Positions 50,795-59,944 are shown, numbered from the stretch's first letter. The stretch: 64,000 nucleotides of DNA from Acidobacteriota bacterium (GCA_016196035.1 JACPYM010000022.1:62001-126000); one strand, 5' to 3'. Notes: generated from the sequence alone by a model not told the origin. A program made the numbers and translations.

Positions 50795-51940
50795 ATGAGT
50801 GAAGCGATGTCCCAAGTCGAAACAATTCGTGTCTGCCTGGTCGCGCCTTCGCTGGAAATCACCGGCGGCCAGTCGCGGCAGGCTGCGCGTTTGCTCGCCG
50901 CTTTCCAACACGAACGGACGCTCGCCCTCGGTTTCATCCCGCACAATCCGCGTTTGCCCGCCCCCTGGCGCAAGTTGCAACGACTCAAATTCGTCCGCAC
51001 GGTCGTAACGACGTCTTATTATTGGTGGTTGCTGCTGACGCAACTGTGGCGTTACGACATCGTCCACATCTTTTCAGCGTCTTACTTTTCCTATCTGCTT
51101 GCAGTCGCGCCGGCCATCCTGATCGGCAAGCTTTATGGCAAACGGGTCATCCTGAATTATCGCAGCGGCGAGGCCGAAGACCATCTGCAACACTGGCCGC
51201 TGACGACCAAGCCGATCATGCGCTTGGCCGACCGCATTGTGGCGCCATCCAGCTACCTCGTGGACGTCTTCGCCCGCTTCGGCTTGCAGGCAGAGTCTAT
51301 TTTCAACATCGTCGAACTCGACCGCTTCCGGTTTCGCGCGCGCGCGCCATTGCAACCGAAGTTTCTCTGTTGCCGCCTGCTTGAACCGCTTTACAACGTC
51401 GGTTTGGTGCTGCGCGCGTTTCAACAAATTCAGCAACGTTACCCCAACGCCAGCCTGACGATTGCGGGCGATGGCAGCCAGCGCGCCGCGTTGGAGCAGT
51501 TGGCGCGGACTTTGGCAGTACGCCAGGTCGCCTTTCGCGGCATCGTGCCGTTTGAACAGATGCCGCAACTTTATGACGAACATGATGTCTGTCTGATCGG
51601 CAACGACATTGACAACATGCCCGCGACAATTCTGGAAGCCTGCGCCAGCGGGTTACCGGTCGTCAGCACCGAGGCAGGTGGTATCCCCTATTTGGTCAAA
51701 CACGAAGTGAGCGCGTTGCTGGTGCCGTGCGGCGATCATGCGGGGCTGGCGCGTGAGGCCATGCGTTTGCTGGAAGATGCGACATTGGCGCAGCAGTTGA
51801 GACAGCAGGCGCACGCTCTTGTTCAACAATGCACCTGGGAAAGCGTGCGCGGGCAGTGGTTAAAGCTGTATATGGATTTGATGCAGGCGCAAAACGCGCC
51901 GCGCCGCGCCAGCCGCGCGACATTGCCGCAGCGGAGCTAA
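50795..51940 (+). CDS. Family 4 glycosyltransferase
   Basis: 381 residues (377 if ATG 50807 is used). GT-B fold with IRVCLVAPSLEITGGQSRQA at the N-terminus and LVASELDRFRF-like donor domain start around VELDRFRFRARAPLQPKFLC, then RYPNASLTIAGDGSQRAALE, VAFRGIVPFEQMPQLYDEHD and the EX7E region MPATILEACASGLPVVSTEA. Likely adds another sugar of the repeat unit. Separated from the previous GT4 by an inverted repeat. Confidence 0.92.
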   Translation: MSEAMSQVETIRVCLVAPSLEITGGQSRQAARLLAAFQHERTLALGFIPHNPRLPAPWRKLQRLKFVRTVVTTSYYWWLLLTQLWRYDIVHIFSASYFSYLLAVAPAILIGKLYGKRVILNYRSGEAEDHLQHWPLTTKPIMRLADRIVAPSSYLVDVFARFGLQAESIFNIVELDRFRFRARAPLQPKFLCCRLLEPLYNVGLVLRAFQQIQQRYPNASLTIAGDGSQRAALEQLARTLAVRQVAFRGIVPFEQMPQLYDEHDVCLIGNDIDNMPATILEACASGLPVVSTEAGGIPYLVKHEVSALLVPCGDHAGLAREAMRLLEDATLAQQLRQQAHALVQQCTWESVRGQWLKLYMDLMQAQNAPRRASRATLPQRS

Positions 51941-52337
51941 ACCCGGTAACGCCGGCGCGCTTTCGTAGCGCTGGCGTTCGAAACGTCGCGCTTTGAACCT
52001 TTATGTGAAGACCCAAAAGCGCTGCGTGCTTTTGGGTAAACTTGATAGATAGAACGCTGGAATGCAGGAAGGAAGGGTGAGAAGTAACCAGGGCAACTCC
52101 AGCCTGAGCACGAGGAATTCATGTCCTTTCCGCATCAGGCCCAAGCAGTATTTGCCTGTCAACCAACACAATCCCGACAGCGGCGGCGGTCTGGCCTAAT
52201 GCGCCATCGCGCGCCAAAACGGGCTTGGTCTTTGAAAACATTTTTGAAAACATTGCAGTGTCGCGCACCGGCAGTACGCGCGGCCCGTATTTCCGGCTTG
52301 AACATCCCCCCTCAAGCGATTCAAAAGGAGTCTTGAG
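51941..52337. other. Intergenic region, 397 bases
   Basis: Between the second GT4 and the acyltransferase gene. It contains one clear hairpin (52011-52037). A small frame at 52121-52336 begins ATG after GAGGAATTC, but its arginine-rich translation lacks recognisable features and an equally long frame runs on the other strand; it is not called as a gene. Confidence 0.55.
52011..52037. terminator. Hairpin ACCCAAAAGC...GCTTTTGGGT
   Basis: Perfect 10-bp arms, 52011-52020 and 52028-52037, around GCTGCGT. Located 71 bases after the glycosyltransferase stop. No T-run follows, so the terminator call is tentative. Confidence 0.4.
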
Positions 52338-53498
52338 GTGGTCGCATACGAAGGTCAACTGCCCTTACCCGGACGTGTCAAAGCACGCACCGCCGCACAG
52401 GTGTTGAGTCAAGAGCACGTCCCCGAATTTGACGGCGTGCGCGCCCTGGCCATCTGGCTGGTGTTGCTGACACATATTTTTCTCGCCTATCCGAATCCGG
52501 CGGGCGCGCTGGACGCCATCCCCCGTCCGCTGTACGAAATCATCAATCGCGGCTGGCTCGGGGTGGATTTGTTTTTCGTGCTATCGGGTTTGCTGATCAC
52601 AGGCATCCTGCTCGATGCCAAAGGCAAGCCACATTATTACCGCAATTTTTATGGCCGCCGGGTGCTGCGCATCCTGCCGCTGTATCTGGCGTGCATCGCG
52701 GTGATGAGCCTGTTTTATACCGGCTATGGCAGCTACTTTTTGTTGAGCCTGCCGTTCCTGGCGAATTTCGCCTCGGGCTTTGGCATTGCGACGCCGCACG
52801 GGCCGGGCGTGTTCTGGTCGCTGTGCGTCGAAGAGCATTTTTACCTGCTCTGGCCGCTGGTGGTTTCGCTGCTGCCCCGGCGCGCGCTGGCGGTGCTGGG
52901 CTGCCTGCTGCTGGTCGTTTCGCCGTTGCTGCGCGCCTGGGGCGTGCAACGTGGAATGAGCATTGATATGGAGGTTTATCAATACTCGTTCTTCCGCTTT
53001 GACGGTCTGGCATTGGGCAGCTTGTTGGCAATTTGGCTGCGGTCGGATTACGCGGCGCGCCGCACTTCGCTGGGGTTGGCGGCGTCAATGATTGGTTTGG
53101 CGGTCGTGGTCACCCTCGCGGGCTTGCCTTACGGCATCTTGAGCAAGTCGGTCGCGGGCGTGGCGCTGCGTTATACGCAGATGAATCTGCTGTTCGGCGC
53201 ATTCATCGTCACGGCTTTTGCTTTGCGCGGCACTTGGGTTACTGACGTCTTGCGCAGTTCGTTCGCGTCGGTCAGCGGCAAGCTGAGTTATTGCTTGTAC
53301 CTGATCCATCTGGCGGTAGGCGATGCTTATTACCATTTGACGGCCCCTTACGCGGCGGTGCTGGTGGCGCGGTTGGGCAGCTTGGGCAGTGTGCTGGCGC
53401 GGGCGGCGACGATTCTGTTGCTTTCGTTTGGACTGGCCTGGCTGTCGCAACGTTTTTTGGAAGGCCCGGCGTTACGGTTGAAAAGGTATCTGGTTTGA
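52338..53498 (+). CDS. Acyltransferase family 3 (OafA/YrhL-like)
   Basis: 386 residues from GTG 52338, which has AAAGGAGTCTTGA in front. About ten membrane helices with family marks PEFDGVRALAIWLVLLTHIF (the catalytic-region His in LTHIF), WLGVDLFFVLSGLLITGIL, RNFYGRRVLRILPLYLA and the WSLCVEEHFYLLWPLVV motif. These enzymes transfer acetyl or other acyl groups to sugars on the periplasmic side. It probably decorates the EPS. Confidence 0.9.
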   Translation: MVAYEGQLPLPGRVKARTAAQVLSQEHVPEFDGVRALAIWLVLLTHIFLAYPNPAGALDAIPRPLYEIINRGWLGVDLFFVLSGLLITGILLDAKGKPHYYRNFYGRRVLRILPLYLACIAVMSLFYTGYGSYFLLSLPFLANFASGFGIATPHGPGVFWSLCVEEHFYLLWPLVVSLLPRRALAVLGCLLLVVSPLLRAWGVQRGMSIDMEVYQYSFFRFDGLALGSLLAIWLRSDYAARRTSLGLAASMIGLAVVVTLAGLPYGILSKSVAGVALRYTQMNLLFGAFIVTAFALRGTWVTDVLRSSFASVSGKLSYCLYLIHLAVGDAYYHLTAPYAAVLVARLGSLGSVLARAATILLLSFGLAWLSQRFLEGPALRLKRYLV

Positions 53499-53581
53499 AT
53501 TGGCGGGTGCTCGTCCTCGCCCACATTGGCGCTGCGCTTGCCACCGGTGAGCGCGCTATTTGTCGCTGGAGATCACAGACC

Positions 53582-53923
53582 ATGAACAATGAATTGATGG
53601 CCCGCTGGCTGGATGATTCGCGCGCGCGTGCGCTAGCGCTCGTGAACAACTTGCATCACAAATTGGAACAGCGGCTGGCCCCGTCAGCACCGCCAGAAAC
53701 CATGCCCGAACGCGCGTTGATTTTGCCGTTCGATCCGCACTCGCCCTCGACGCGCGCGGTGCAGGTGTTGCGGCTCAACGCGCTGCCCGTCCAGGAAACG
53801 CGCGACGAACCGCCGACCGAGAGCTTTTTGCCCGCGTTGCACAAACTGGCAACCAACGAGCGCCGCGCCACGCTTTCAGAGGCGCTGAGCCGTCATAGTT
53901 TTGTGGTGAAGTCGAAACGGTGA
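53582..53923 (+). CDS. Small hypothetical protein upstream of the heparinase gene
   Basis: 113 residues from ATG 53582 with GGAG at 53568-53571. The frame is open upstream but without a better site. It opens MNNELMARWLDDSRARALAL, is helical and basic at first, then has proline-rich segments (SAPPETMPERALILPFDP). No family is recognised. Its stop overlaps the heparinase start by 4 bases (GTGA), so the two are translationally coupled. Confidence 0.6.
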   Translation: MNNELMARWLDDSRARALALVNNLHHKLEQRLAPSAPPETMPERALILPFDPHSPSTRAVQVLRLNALPVQETRDEPPTESFLPALHKLATNERRATLSEALSRHSFVVKSKR

Positions 53924-56046
53924 AACGCAGCAAACTCGACAAACTGCGCGGCATGAGTCCGCACGAATGGCGGACGCGCAGCGCACAGGAACTGGCTAAG
54001 CTCAGCGAACGCTATCTTGGACGCGGCACGCGCGAGTTGACCGACAGCGAGTTCCTGCGCGAATGGCAAGCGCCAGCAGACGCCAGGCCCGTCAATACGG
54101 CACAGGCAGCAGCAGCCGACTTGCTGAAACGCTTGCAACAAAGGCCGCGCTTCTTCCCTGCTCTTTCTCAACGAACGACGGTCGTGCAAACGCTGCAAAC
54201 ACGCTTTGCAGCTGAGTGCGAACAACTGCTGGCCCGGGCTGACCGCGTGCTGGCAAACCGCTTCGACATCTTTGCATGCTGCGGGGAGCACGCAGGGCTG
54301 AGCTTTGGCGAACCGGTGAACTGGCGCTTGGAACCAAGCTCTGGCAAAGCCACGCCGCTTGCGCATTGGAGCGCCATTGATTTTCTGAACCCGGCGGTCG
54401 CGGGCGACAAGAAATTCACCTGGGAACTCAATCGCTGCCAGTTTTTCATCACGCTAGGCCAGGCCTATTGGCTGACTGGGGATGAAAAATACGCCGAGCA
54501 GTTCGTCGCGCTCACCACCGCCTGGCTCGACGCCAATCCGCCCAAACGCGGCATCAATTGGGCCAGCAGTTTGGAATTGTCCTTCCGCGTCATCGCCTGG
54601 CTGTGGGCCTTGCATCTCTTTGCGGACGCCAAAGCCTTGACGCCGGAATTCACCACGCGCGTGTTGAAATCACTGCTCGCACAAGGACGCCACATCGAAA
54701 CGTACCTGTCGCTTTATTTCAGCCCGAATACGCATCTGACCGGCGAAGCGCTGGGCTTGTTTTATCTGGGCGTGGCCTTGCCGGAATTGTGCCGGGCCGA
54801 GCATTGGCGGCAATTGGGTTTGCGCATCCTGCTGGAACAGTTGCCGGTGCACGTGCGGCGCGATGGCGTTTATTTCGAGCAGGCGTCGTATTACCACCGC
54901 TACACGGCGGATTTTTATACGCATCTGCTGTTGCTGAGCCGGGCGAGTGACACGGCGTTGCCGCCATTGGTCGAAGAGAAGCTGATTGGCTTGCACGAGC
55001 ATCTGCTGTGGCTCACGCGGCCCGACGGTACGTCGCCGTTTTACGGCGACGATGACGGTGGACGCACAGTGATGCTGAGCACGCGGCGCGCCGACGATTT
55101 CCGCGACACGCTGGCGACCGGGGCGGCGCTCTTGCAACGTCCAGACTGGAAATTCGTCGCGGGTGAAGCCGCCGTTGAAACACTGTGGTTGCTGGGCGCA
55201 GATGGCTTGCGAACCTTTGATGAATTGGCCGCGCACGCGCCGACAGCGCGGCACAAAGCATTCGCCGACAGCGGCGCTTACGTCATGCGCGACGGTTGGA
55301 CGCCTGATGCGAGTTATCTGTTCATTGATTGCGGCCCGCACGGCGTGTCGAATGGCGGCCACGCTCACAGCGACGCTTTGTCCTTTGAATTTGCGGCGGG
55401 CGGCGCGACCTGGTTGGTTGACCCGGGCACGTTCAGTTACACCGGCGATTTGCAGCAACGCAATGAAATACGTTGCTCGCAAAACCACAATACAGTGAGT
55501 GTGGATGGTCTGTCGCAATCCACGCCCCAAACCGCGTTCACCTGGGCACAGACGGCGCGCTGTTTGCCGCGCGAGTTCCGCGCAAGTGACGAAGGTCTTT
55601 TTTTTGCGGGCCAGCAGGACGGTTACACGCGGCTGGCTGACCCGGTGCGGCAGCAACGCGCGTGGCTGTTGCATCCGGCGGAGGCCGGCGCGCCGTTGTA
55701 TCTGCTGATGACTGACCGGCTGGAAGCGCAAGGCGCGCACCAGTATCAATGGCATTTTCATTTTGCCGCCGGTTGCCGCACGCGACTTGACGGCAACCTG
55801 GTGCGGGTCGTGGCGGCGACGGGGCAAGAGTTGTGGCTGGCGGCGCGCGTGACGGGCGACAACGAATTGCACTTTGCCGTAACGGAGGGCTGGGTCTCGC
55901 GCTGTTACGGCCAACGCGAGGCCGCGCCGACGGTCACCATCAGCACCGTGGGGCGCGGCGGGTTGACGGTTGAGACATTGCTCGTGCCGCTGGCTGACAA
56001 GCAGGCTGAAGAGTTCGTGCGGGAGTGGCCGACGCGCATTCATTGA
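53920..56046 (+). CDS. Heparinase II/III family polysaccharide lyase
   Basis: 708 residues from GTG 53920, which overlaps the preceding stop. The N-terminal part (to about 380) is the alpha/alpha toroid: FTWELNRCQFFITLGQAYWL, WASSLELSFRVIAWLWALHL, YLSLYFSPNTHLTGEALGLF and YFEQASYYHRYTADFYTHLL. The beta-sandwich follows with DCGPHGVSNGGHAHSDALSF and RCSQNHNTVSVDGLSQS carrying the family's catalytic-region His/Asn. Such lyases in EPS clusters cleave or trim uronic-acid polymers. No signal peptide is visible, and the N-terminus is basic. Confidence 0.88.
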   Translation: MKRSKLDKLRGMSPHEWRTRSAQELAKLSERYLGRGTRELTDSEFLREWQAPADARPVNTAQAAAADLLKRLQQRPRFFPALSQRTTVVQTLQTRFAAECEQLLARADRVLANRFDIFACCGEHAGLSFGEPVNWRLEPSSGKATPLAHWSAIDFLNPAVAGDKKFTWELNRCQFFITLGQAYWLTGDEKYAEQFVALTTAWLDANPPKRGINWASSLELSFRVIAWLWALHLFADAKALTPEFTTRVLKSLLAQGRHIETYLSLYFSPNTHLTGEALGLFYLGVALPELCRAEHWRQLGLRILLEQLPVHVRRDGVYFEQASYYHRYTADFYTHLLLLSRASDTALPPLVEEKLIGLHEHLLWLTRPDGTSPFYGDDDGGRTVMLSTRRADDFRDTLATGAALLQRPDWKFVAGEAAVETLWLLGADGLRTFDELAAHAPTARHKAFADSGAYVMRDGWTPDASYLFIDCGPHGVSNGGHAHSDALSFEFAAGGATWLVDPGTFSYTGDLQQRNEIRCSQNHNTVSVDGLSQSTPQTAFTWAQTARCLPREFRASDEGLFFAGQQDGYTRLADPVRQQRAWLLHPAEAGAPLYLLMTDRLEAQGAHQYQWHFHFAAGCRTRLDGNLVRVVAATGQELWLAARVTGDNELHFAVTEGWVSRCYGQREAAPTVTISTVGRGGLTVETLLVPLADKQAEEFVREWPTRIH

Positions 56047-56051
56047 GCACC

Positions 56052-56152
56052 GGCGCGGCAAGCGTTTAGAGTTCCGCCTCGCGTAGTGCCCAATTGACGC
56101 GCCTGCGGCGCGCTGACCGCCTAAAGGCGGAACTCTAAACGCTTGCCGCGCC
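56052..56152. repeat. Perfect 28-bp inverted repeat after the heparinase gene
   Basis: Arms 56052-56079 and 56125-56152, each beginning or ending with GGCGCGGCAAGCGTTTAGAG and its complement, with a 45-base loop. The left arm starts 5 bases after the heparinase stop. Likely acts as a terminator or is a mobile palindromic repeat; the next gene starts at 56217. Confidence 0.7.
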
Positions 56153-56216
56153 ACGCTTGCATTTTTCAACCACGGCTCCAAATTCGGTTGTTTCGATTTC
56201 GTGGAATGGGACGACG

Positions 56217-56876
56217 ATGAGCACACTCGAATACCATCGGGCCGAACTGGCGATTGCCAAAGCGAAGGATGACCCGCGCCGTGTGATGCCCGCGCTGCCC
56301 GCCGCGTTCGGCAGCATCCTCGATCTCGGTTGCGGCGCGGGACAGACGCTCATCGCCTGTGAATTGCCGCCGGAAGTTTTCGCTTGCGGGGCTGATGTTG
56401 ATGAAGAGGCGCTGCGCTATGGCCGGCAACTGAGTGGTGAAATTCATTTCGTGCGCGCGGGCGGCGAAGCCTTGCCGTTCGCCGCGCAAACCTTTGATGT
56501 CGTGATCTCGCGCGTGGCGATCCCGTATATGCACATCCCGACGGCGCTGGACGAAATCGCGCGCGTCTTGAAACCGGGCGGGCACGTCTGGTTCACGCTG
56601 CACCCGCTGGCGCTGGTGCGGAAATGGCTGTGGAGCGCCTTGCGCCACGGCCATTTGAAAAGCGTCATTTACCAGAGCTACACGCTCGTGAACGGGCTGC
56701 TCCTGCATTGCTTTGGCAAACAGGTGCGCTTCCCGCTCAACCGCGCGCGCTGCGAATCGTTTCAGAGCGAACGCGGCATCACACGCGCCCTGCAAGCGGC
56801 CGGCTTAACGCGTGTCGAAACGGAATTGAACGAACAGTTTTTTGTCGTCAAAGCGGTAAGACAAAGTAGTCGGTAG
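56217..56876 (+). CDS. Class I SAM-dependent methyltransferase
   Basis: 219 residues from ATG 56217 (the frame opens at 56157, but the inverted repeat lies there). Motif I is SILDLGCGAGQTLIACEL; motif II CGADVDEEALRYG; the next motifs are FVRAGGEALPFAAQTFDVVI and IARVLKPGGHVWFTLHP. This is the UbiE/COQ5-like methyltransferase_11 pattern. Its stop codon lies inside the tandem array 56867-56977. It probably methylates a sugar or lipid intermediate of the EPS. Confidence 0.85.
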   Translation: MSTLEYHRAELAIAKAKDDPRRVMPALPAAFGSILDLGCGAGQTLIACELPPEVFACGADVDEEALRYGRQLSGEIHFVRAGGEALPFAAQTFDVVISRVAIPYMHIPTALDEIARVLKPGGHVWFTLHPLALVRKWLWSALRHGHLKSVIYQSYTLVNGLLLHCFGKQVRFPLNRARCESFQSERGITRALQAAGLTRVETELNEQFFVVKAVRQSSR

Positions 56877-56977
56877 TCAGTAGTCAGTAGTCAGCAAGAA
56901 ACGGCCCATTGCTACTGACTACTGACTACTGACTACTGACTACTGACTACTGACTACTGACTACTGACTACTGACTA
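56867..56977. repeat. Convergent 7-bp tandem repeats (TAGTCAG / CTACTGA)
   Basis: Four units (TAGTCGG then three TAGTCAG) at 56867-56894, then 17 bases, then nine perfect CTACTGA units at 56912-56974 and CTA. The arrays are complementary and would form a hairpin. TTGGTTTTTTATG follows, so the stem is followed by a T-run and then by the ATG of the second asparagine synthase at 56988. Confidence 0.85.
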
Positions 56978-56987
56978 TTGGTTTTTT

Positions 56988-58955
56988 ATGTGTGGCATTT
57001 GCGGAACGGCGATTCCGCGACAACTCAATCGGCGCGTTAATGCCGACAGCTTGACCCGGATGCGGGATGCGCTGGTGCATCGCGGGCCGGACGATGCCGG
57101 GTTGTGGCTGAACGGTTCGGTCGGGCTGGGCCAGCGGCGGCTCTCCATCGTGGATTTGGGCGGCGGACATCAGCCGTTGTCTAATCAAGGCTGTGCGGGT
57201 GGTGAGGACGGCACGGTTTGGATCGCCTTTAACGGCGAGATTTATAACCACGCCGAATTGCGCGCACAGTTGGAAAGCCAAGGCCACGTCTATCGCACGT
57301 CGAGCGACACCGAAACCATCGTGCATCTGTACGAAGAGTTCGGCCTGGCAGGCGTTGAACAATTGCGCGGCATGTTCGCCTATGCCATCTGGGACGCGCC
57401 GCAACGCCGCCTGGTGCTGACGCGCGACCGCGTCGGCATCAAGCCGCTGTATTACCTGCTGACCGAAGACGGCACGCTGCACTTCGCCTCGGAAATCAAA
57501 GCGCTGCTCGCCGGACGCGCGCTCAAACCGGAGTTGAACTACAACGCGCTGAGCGACCAATTCGCCAACCGTTATACCTCGGGCGAAGAGACGTTGTTCA
57601 AAGGCGTCAAACGACTGCTGCCTGGGCATACGCTGGTGTGGCAGGACGGCCAAGTCGAGCTTAGCCACTACTGGTCGCTGAGTTTCAGCAAGCCCGCGCA
57701 ACGACTCAGCGAAGCCGACTACATAGAGCAATTCCGCGCACTCTTCCGCGATTGCGTCGCCTCGCACCTGATGGCCGATGTGCCGCTGGGCATGTTCCTG
57801 TCGGGTGGCATTGATTCGAGCGCGATTGCGGCGGTCATGAGCGGCTTGGTCAAAGATCGCATCAAGACCTTCTCGGTTGCTTTCGCCGAGCGCGAGGCGA
57901 ACGAATTGGATTTCGCGCGCACCGTCGCGCAAGCCTACAACACCGACCATCACGAAATCGTCGTCAGCCCCACAGAGTTTTTCGCGGCGCTGCCCACGCT
58001 GATCTATCAGGAAGACGAACCGCTGGCGCATCCGTCCAGTGTGCCGCTCTATTTCGTCTCGCGGCTGGCGCGCGAACACGTCAAGGTCGTGCTGACCGGC
58101 GAAGGTGCCGACGAATTGCTGGCGGGTTACAACAAATACCGCGTCACGCGCTACAACCTGCAATTGGGCGGCGTATACGAACGCCTGCTGCCCGGCTTCG
58201 CGCGGCACGCCATCAAAGGCGGCATCGAACGGCTGGACGGCGCGACGCGCGCGCGGCAAATTTTGCAACGCACGTTTCTGTGTCTGCCCGCGAGCCTGCG
58301 CGACATTTACTTCGACAATTTCGCGGTCTTTGCGCCGCCGTTGCAACAGCGTTTGTTCACGGCGGAAACGCGCGCGCGGCTGACCGACACCGACCCATAC
58401 CGCACGATGGTGGCGTATGCCGCTGAGAGCGACGCCGACAATTTGCTGGATCAATTGCTGGCGGCGGACATGCAATCGTACCTGCACGAACTGCTGATGA
58501 AACAGGATCAGATGAGCATGGCCGCCTCAATTGAGAGCCGCGTGCCTTTCCTGGATCACCGGCTGATTGAATTCGCCACGCACTTGCCGGTGGAAATGAA
58601 GCTGCGCGGCACGACGACGAAATATATTTTGCGGCAGGCCATGCAAGGCGTCTTGCCCGCTGAGATTCTGACGCGCAAGAAAATGGGCTTCCCCGTGCCG
58701 CTGGGCGCGTGGTTCCGTGGCCCATTCAAACACGTCGTGGACGAATACGTGCTGGGCGAACGCGCGCTCGGACGCGGTTTTTTCAATGCCGATTACGTGC
58801 GCGAATTGGCGGCGCGGCAACAGGCGGGCGAAAACCACGCCGAACGGTTGTGGGCGTTGCTGAATTTTGAATTGTGGCAGCGGCGCTTTTTCGACGGCGA
58901 GGCGCTTGCAGAAAACACAGCAACGCCTGCAATGGCGCGCGCGGTAGCTCTTTGA
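56988..58955 (+). CDS. Asparagine synthase-like amidotransferase (second of two)
   Basis: 655 residues opening MCGICGTAIPRQLN, with Cys2 as the glutaminase nucleophile. VHRGPDDAGLWLNG and QRRLSIVDLGGGHQPL complete the N-terminal domain; the PP-loop is FLSGGIDSSAIAAVMSG and the later motif LTGEGADELLAGYNKYR. It is a paralogue of the 47364 gene, not a copy: the sequences have diverged throughout. No Shine-Dalgarno is visible; the ATG directly follows the tandem-array hairpin and a T-run. It probably amidates another EPS sugar. Confidence 0.9.
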   Translation: MCGICGTAIPRQLNRRVNADSLTRMRDALVHRGPDDAGLWLNGSVGLGQRRLSIVDLGGGHQPLSNQGCAGGEDGTVWIAFNGEIYNHAELRAQLESQGHVYRTSSDTETIVHLYEEFGLAGVEQLRGMFAYAIWDAPQRRLVLTRDRVGIKPLYYLLTEDGTLHFASEIKALLAGRALKPELNYNALSDQFANRYTSGEETLFKGVKRLLPGHTLVWQDGQVELSHYWSLSFSKPAQRLSEADYIEQFRALFRDCVASHLMADVPLGMFLSGGIDSSAIAAVMSGLVKDRIKTFSVAFAEREANELDFARTVAQAYNTDHHEIVVSPTEFFAALPTLIYQEDEPLAHPSSVPLYFVSRLAREHVKVVLTGEGADELLAGYNKYRVTRYNLQLGGVYERLLPGFARHAIKGGIERLDGATRARQILQRTFLCLPASLRDIYFDNFAVFAPPLQQRLFTAETRARLTDTDPYRTMVAYAAESDADNLLDQLLAADMQSYLHELLMKQDQMSMAASIESRVPFLDHRLIEFATHLPVEMKLRGTTTKYILRQAMQGVLPAEILTRKKMGFPVPLGAWFRGPFKHVVDEYVLGERALGRGFFNADYVRELAARQQAGENHAERLWALLNFELWQRRFFDGEALAENTATPAMARAVAL

Positions 58956-58965
58956 GTTGGAGGTA

Positions 58966-59063
58966 CAGCAGGCTGCCAGCCTGCTGGGAACTGGCGATGT
59001 AAGAACTCGATTGCCAGTTTGTTCTTTAGCGCAAGTACAGCAGACTGGCAGTCTGCTGTACTT
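58966..59063. repeat. Two CTGSCAG palindromes in the gap before a methyltransferase
   Basis: First palindrome: CAGCAGGCTG-C-CAGCCTGCTG near 58967-58987. Second: TACAGCAGACTG-G-CAGTCTGCTGTA near 59037-59061. Arms are perfect. The CTGCCAG/CTGGCAG core is shared with the nested repeat at 6632-6844, which suggests one dispersed family. Confidence 0.65.
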
Positions 59064-59098
59064 CAAATGGTACCACTTCCCCCCGGAAGGTGAGTTCG

Positions 59099-59942
59099 AT
59101 GCAGAAGCTGACTGAAAAGGGTTTTTGGAATCGGGTCTACGCCAACAATCAAGCGCAGATCAATATGGGGGGGGGTAAAGAGTGCGGCCAAACGCTGGTT
59201 CAAAGCGCGTTTTGGCGAATACTTGCGCGATTATCGGCACTATCTGGAATTGGATGTTCTTTTGAAAACCCATTTGCCGCCACAAGCGGGTTTGCAGGTC
59301 TTGGAAGTCGGCAGCGCGCCGGGTGAAAACCTGGTGAGACTGCGGCGGAAATTCGGCTATGACGTTTACGGCGTCGAATATGCCGAGGTGGGCGTAGCGA
59401 TCAACCGCGCGAACTTCGCGCAAGCTGGCATCGCGGACGACCGCGTCATTCAGGCAGATTTTTTCGCGCCGGAGTTTCAGACGCGCTACCGCGAGCGTTT
59501 CGACATTGTCGTCTCGCGCGGTTTCATCGAGCATTTCGATGACGTGACGGTAGTGCTTGAACGGCATCTGACACTGCTCAAAGCGGGCGGGCGACTGGTG
59601 GTCACCATTCCGCGGCTGACCGGCATCAATTATCCGCTGTGCCGCTTTTTCGACGCGGAACTGCTGGACAAGCACAACTTGAAGATTATGGAGCAGGCTG
59701 CGTTCGCGGCTTTGTTCGCGCCGCTGCCGTTGCAACCGCAGTTTTGCGGCTACTTCGGCACGTTCAGCTTTCAGTTGTTCGACACCAAAGCGCCGCGCGG
59801 CGCGCGTTTCGCGCTCTTGCGGCTGAGCTGGAAAGTACAGCTTGGGTTAAACCTGCTCTTCCGGCTGCTGTTGCGCGAACGGGGCTGGGAGAGTTGGTTG
59901 GGCAGCCCGCATCTAATGTATGTGGGTGTGAAGAAGAGTTGA
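59099..59942 (+). pseudogene. Class I SAM-dependent methyltransferase, frameshifted at a G9 tract
   Basis: ATG 59099 (GGAAGGTGAGTTCG upstream) starts MQKLTEKGFWNRVYANNQAQ, a methyltransferase-like N-terminus, but a run of nine G at 59167-59175 leaves the following sequence in another frame. Removing one G joins it to KSAAKRWFKARFGEYLRDYR and the rest: LQVLEVGSAPGENLVRLRRK (motif I), VYGVEYAEVGVAINRANFAQ, FDIVVSRGFIEHFDDV and LTLLKAGGRLVVTIPRL. The joined protein would be about 280 residues. Without the shift, only a TTG at 59223 opens the second part, giving 239 residues without the first 40. Could be phase variation, a null allele or a sequencing slip. AdoMet-dependent methylation of an EPS sugar is likely. 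Confidence 0.8.
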
Positions 59943-59944
59943 TT

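Noticed and set aside
52121-52336. 71-codon frame with GAGGAATTC before its ATG
   Set aside because: Its arginine-rich translation has no recognisable features, an equally long frame covers it on the opposite strand, and the acyltransferase with a strong ribosome site starts right after.
54670-56226. 518-codon frame on the minus strand under the heparinase gene
   Set aside because: The plus-strand frame has clear heparinase II/III motifs and coupling to the gene before it; the minus frame is an Arg/Gln-rich shadow common in GC-rich DNA.
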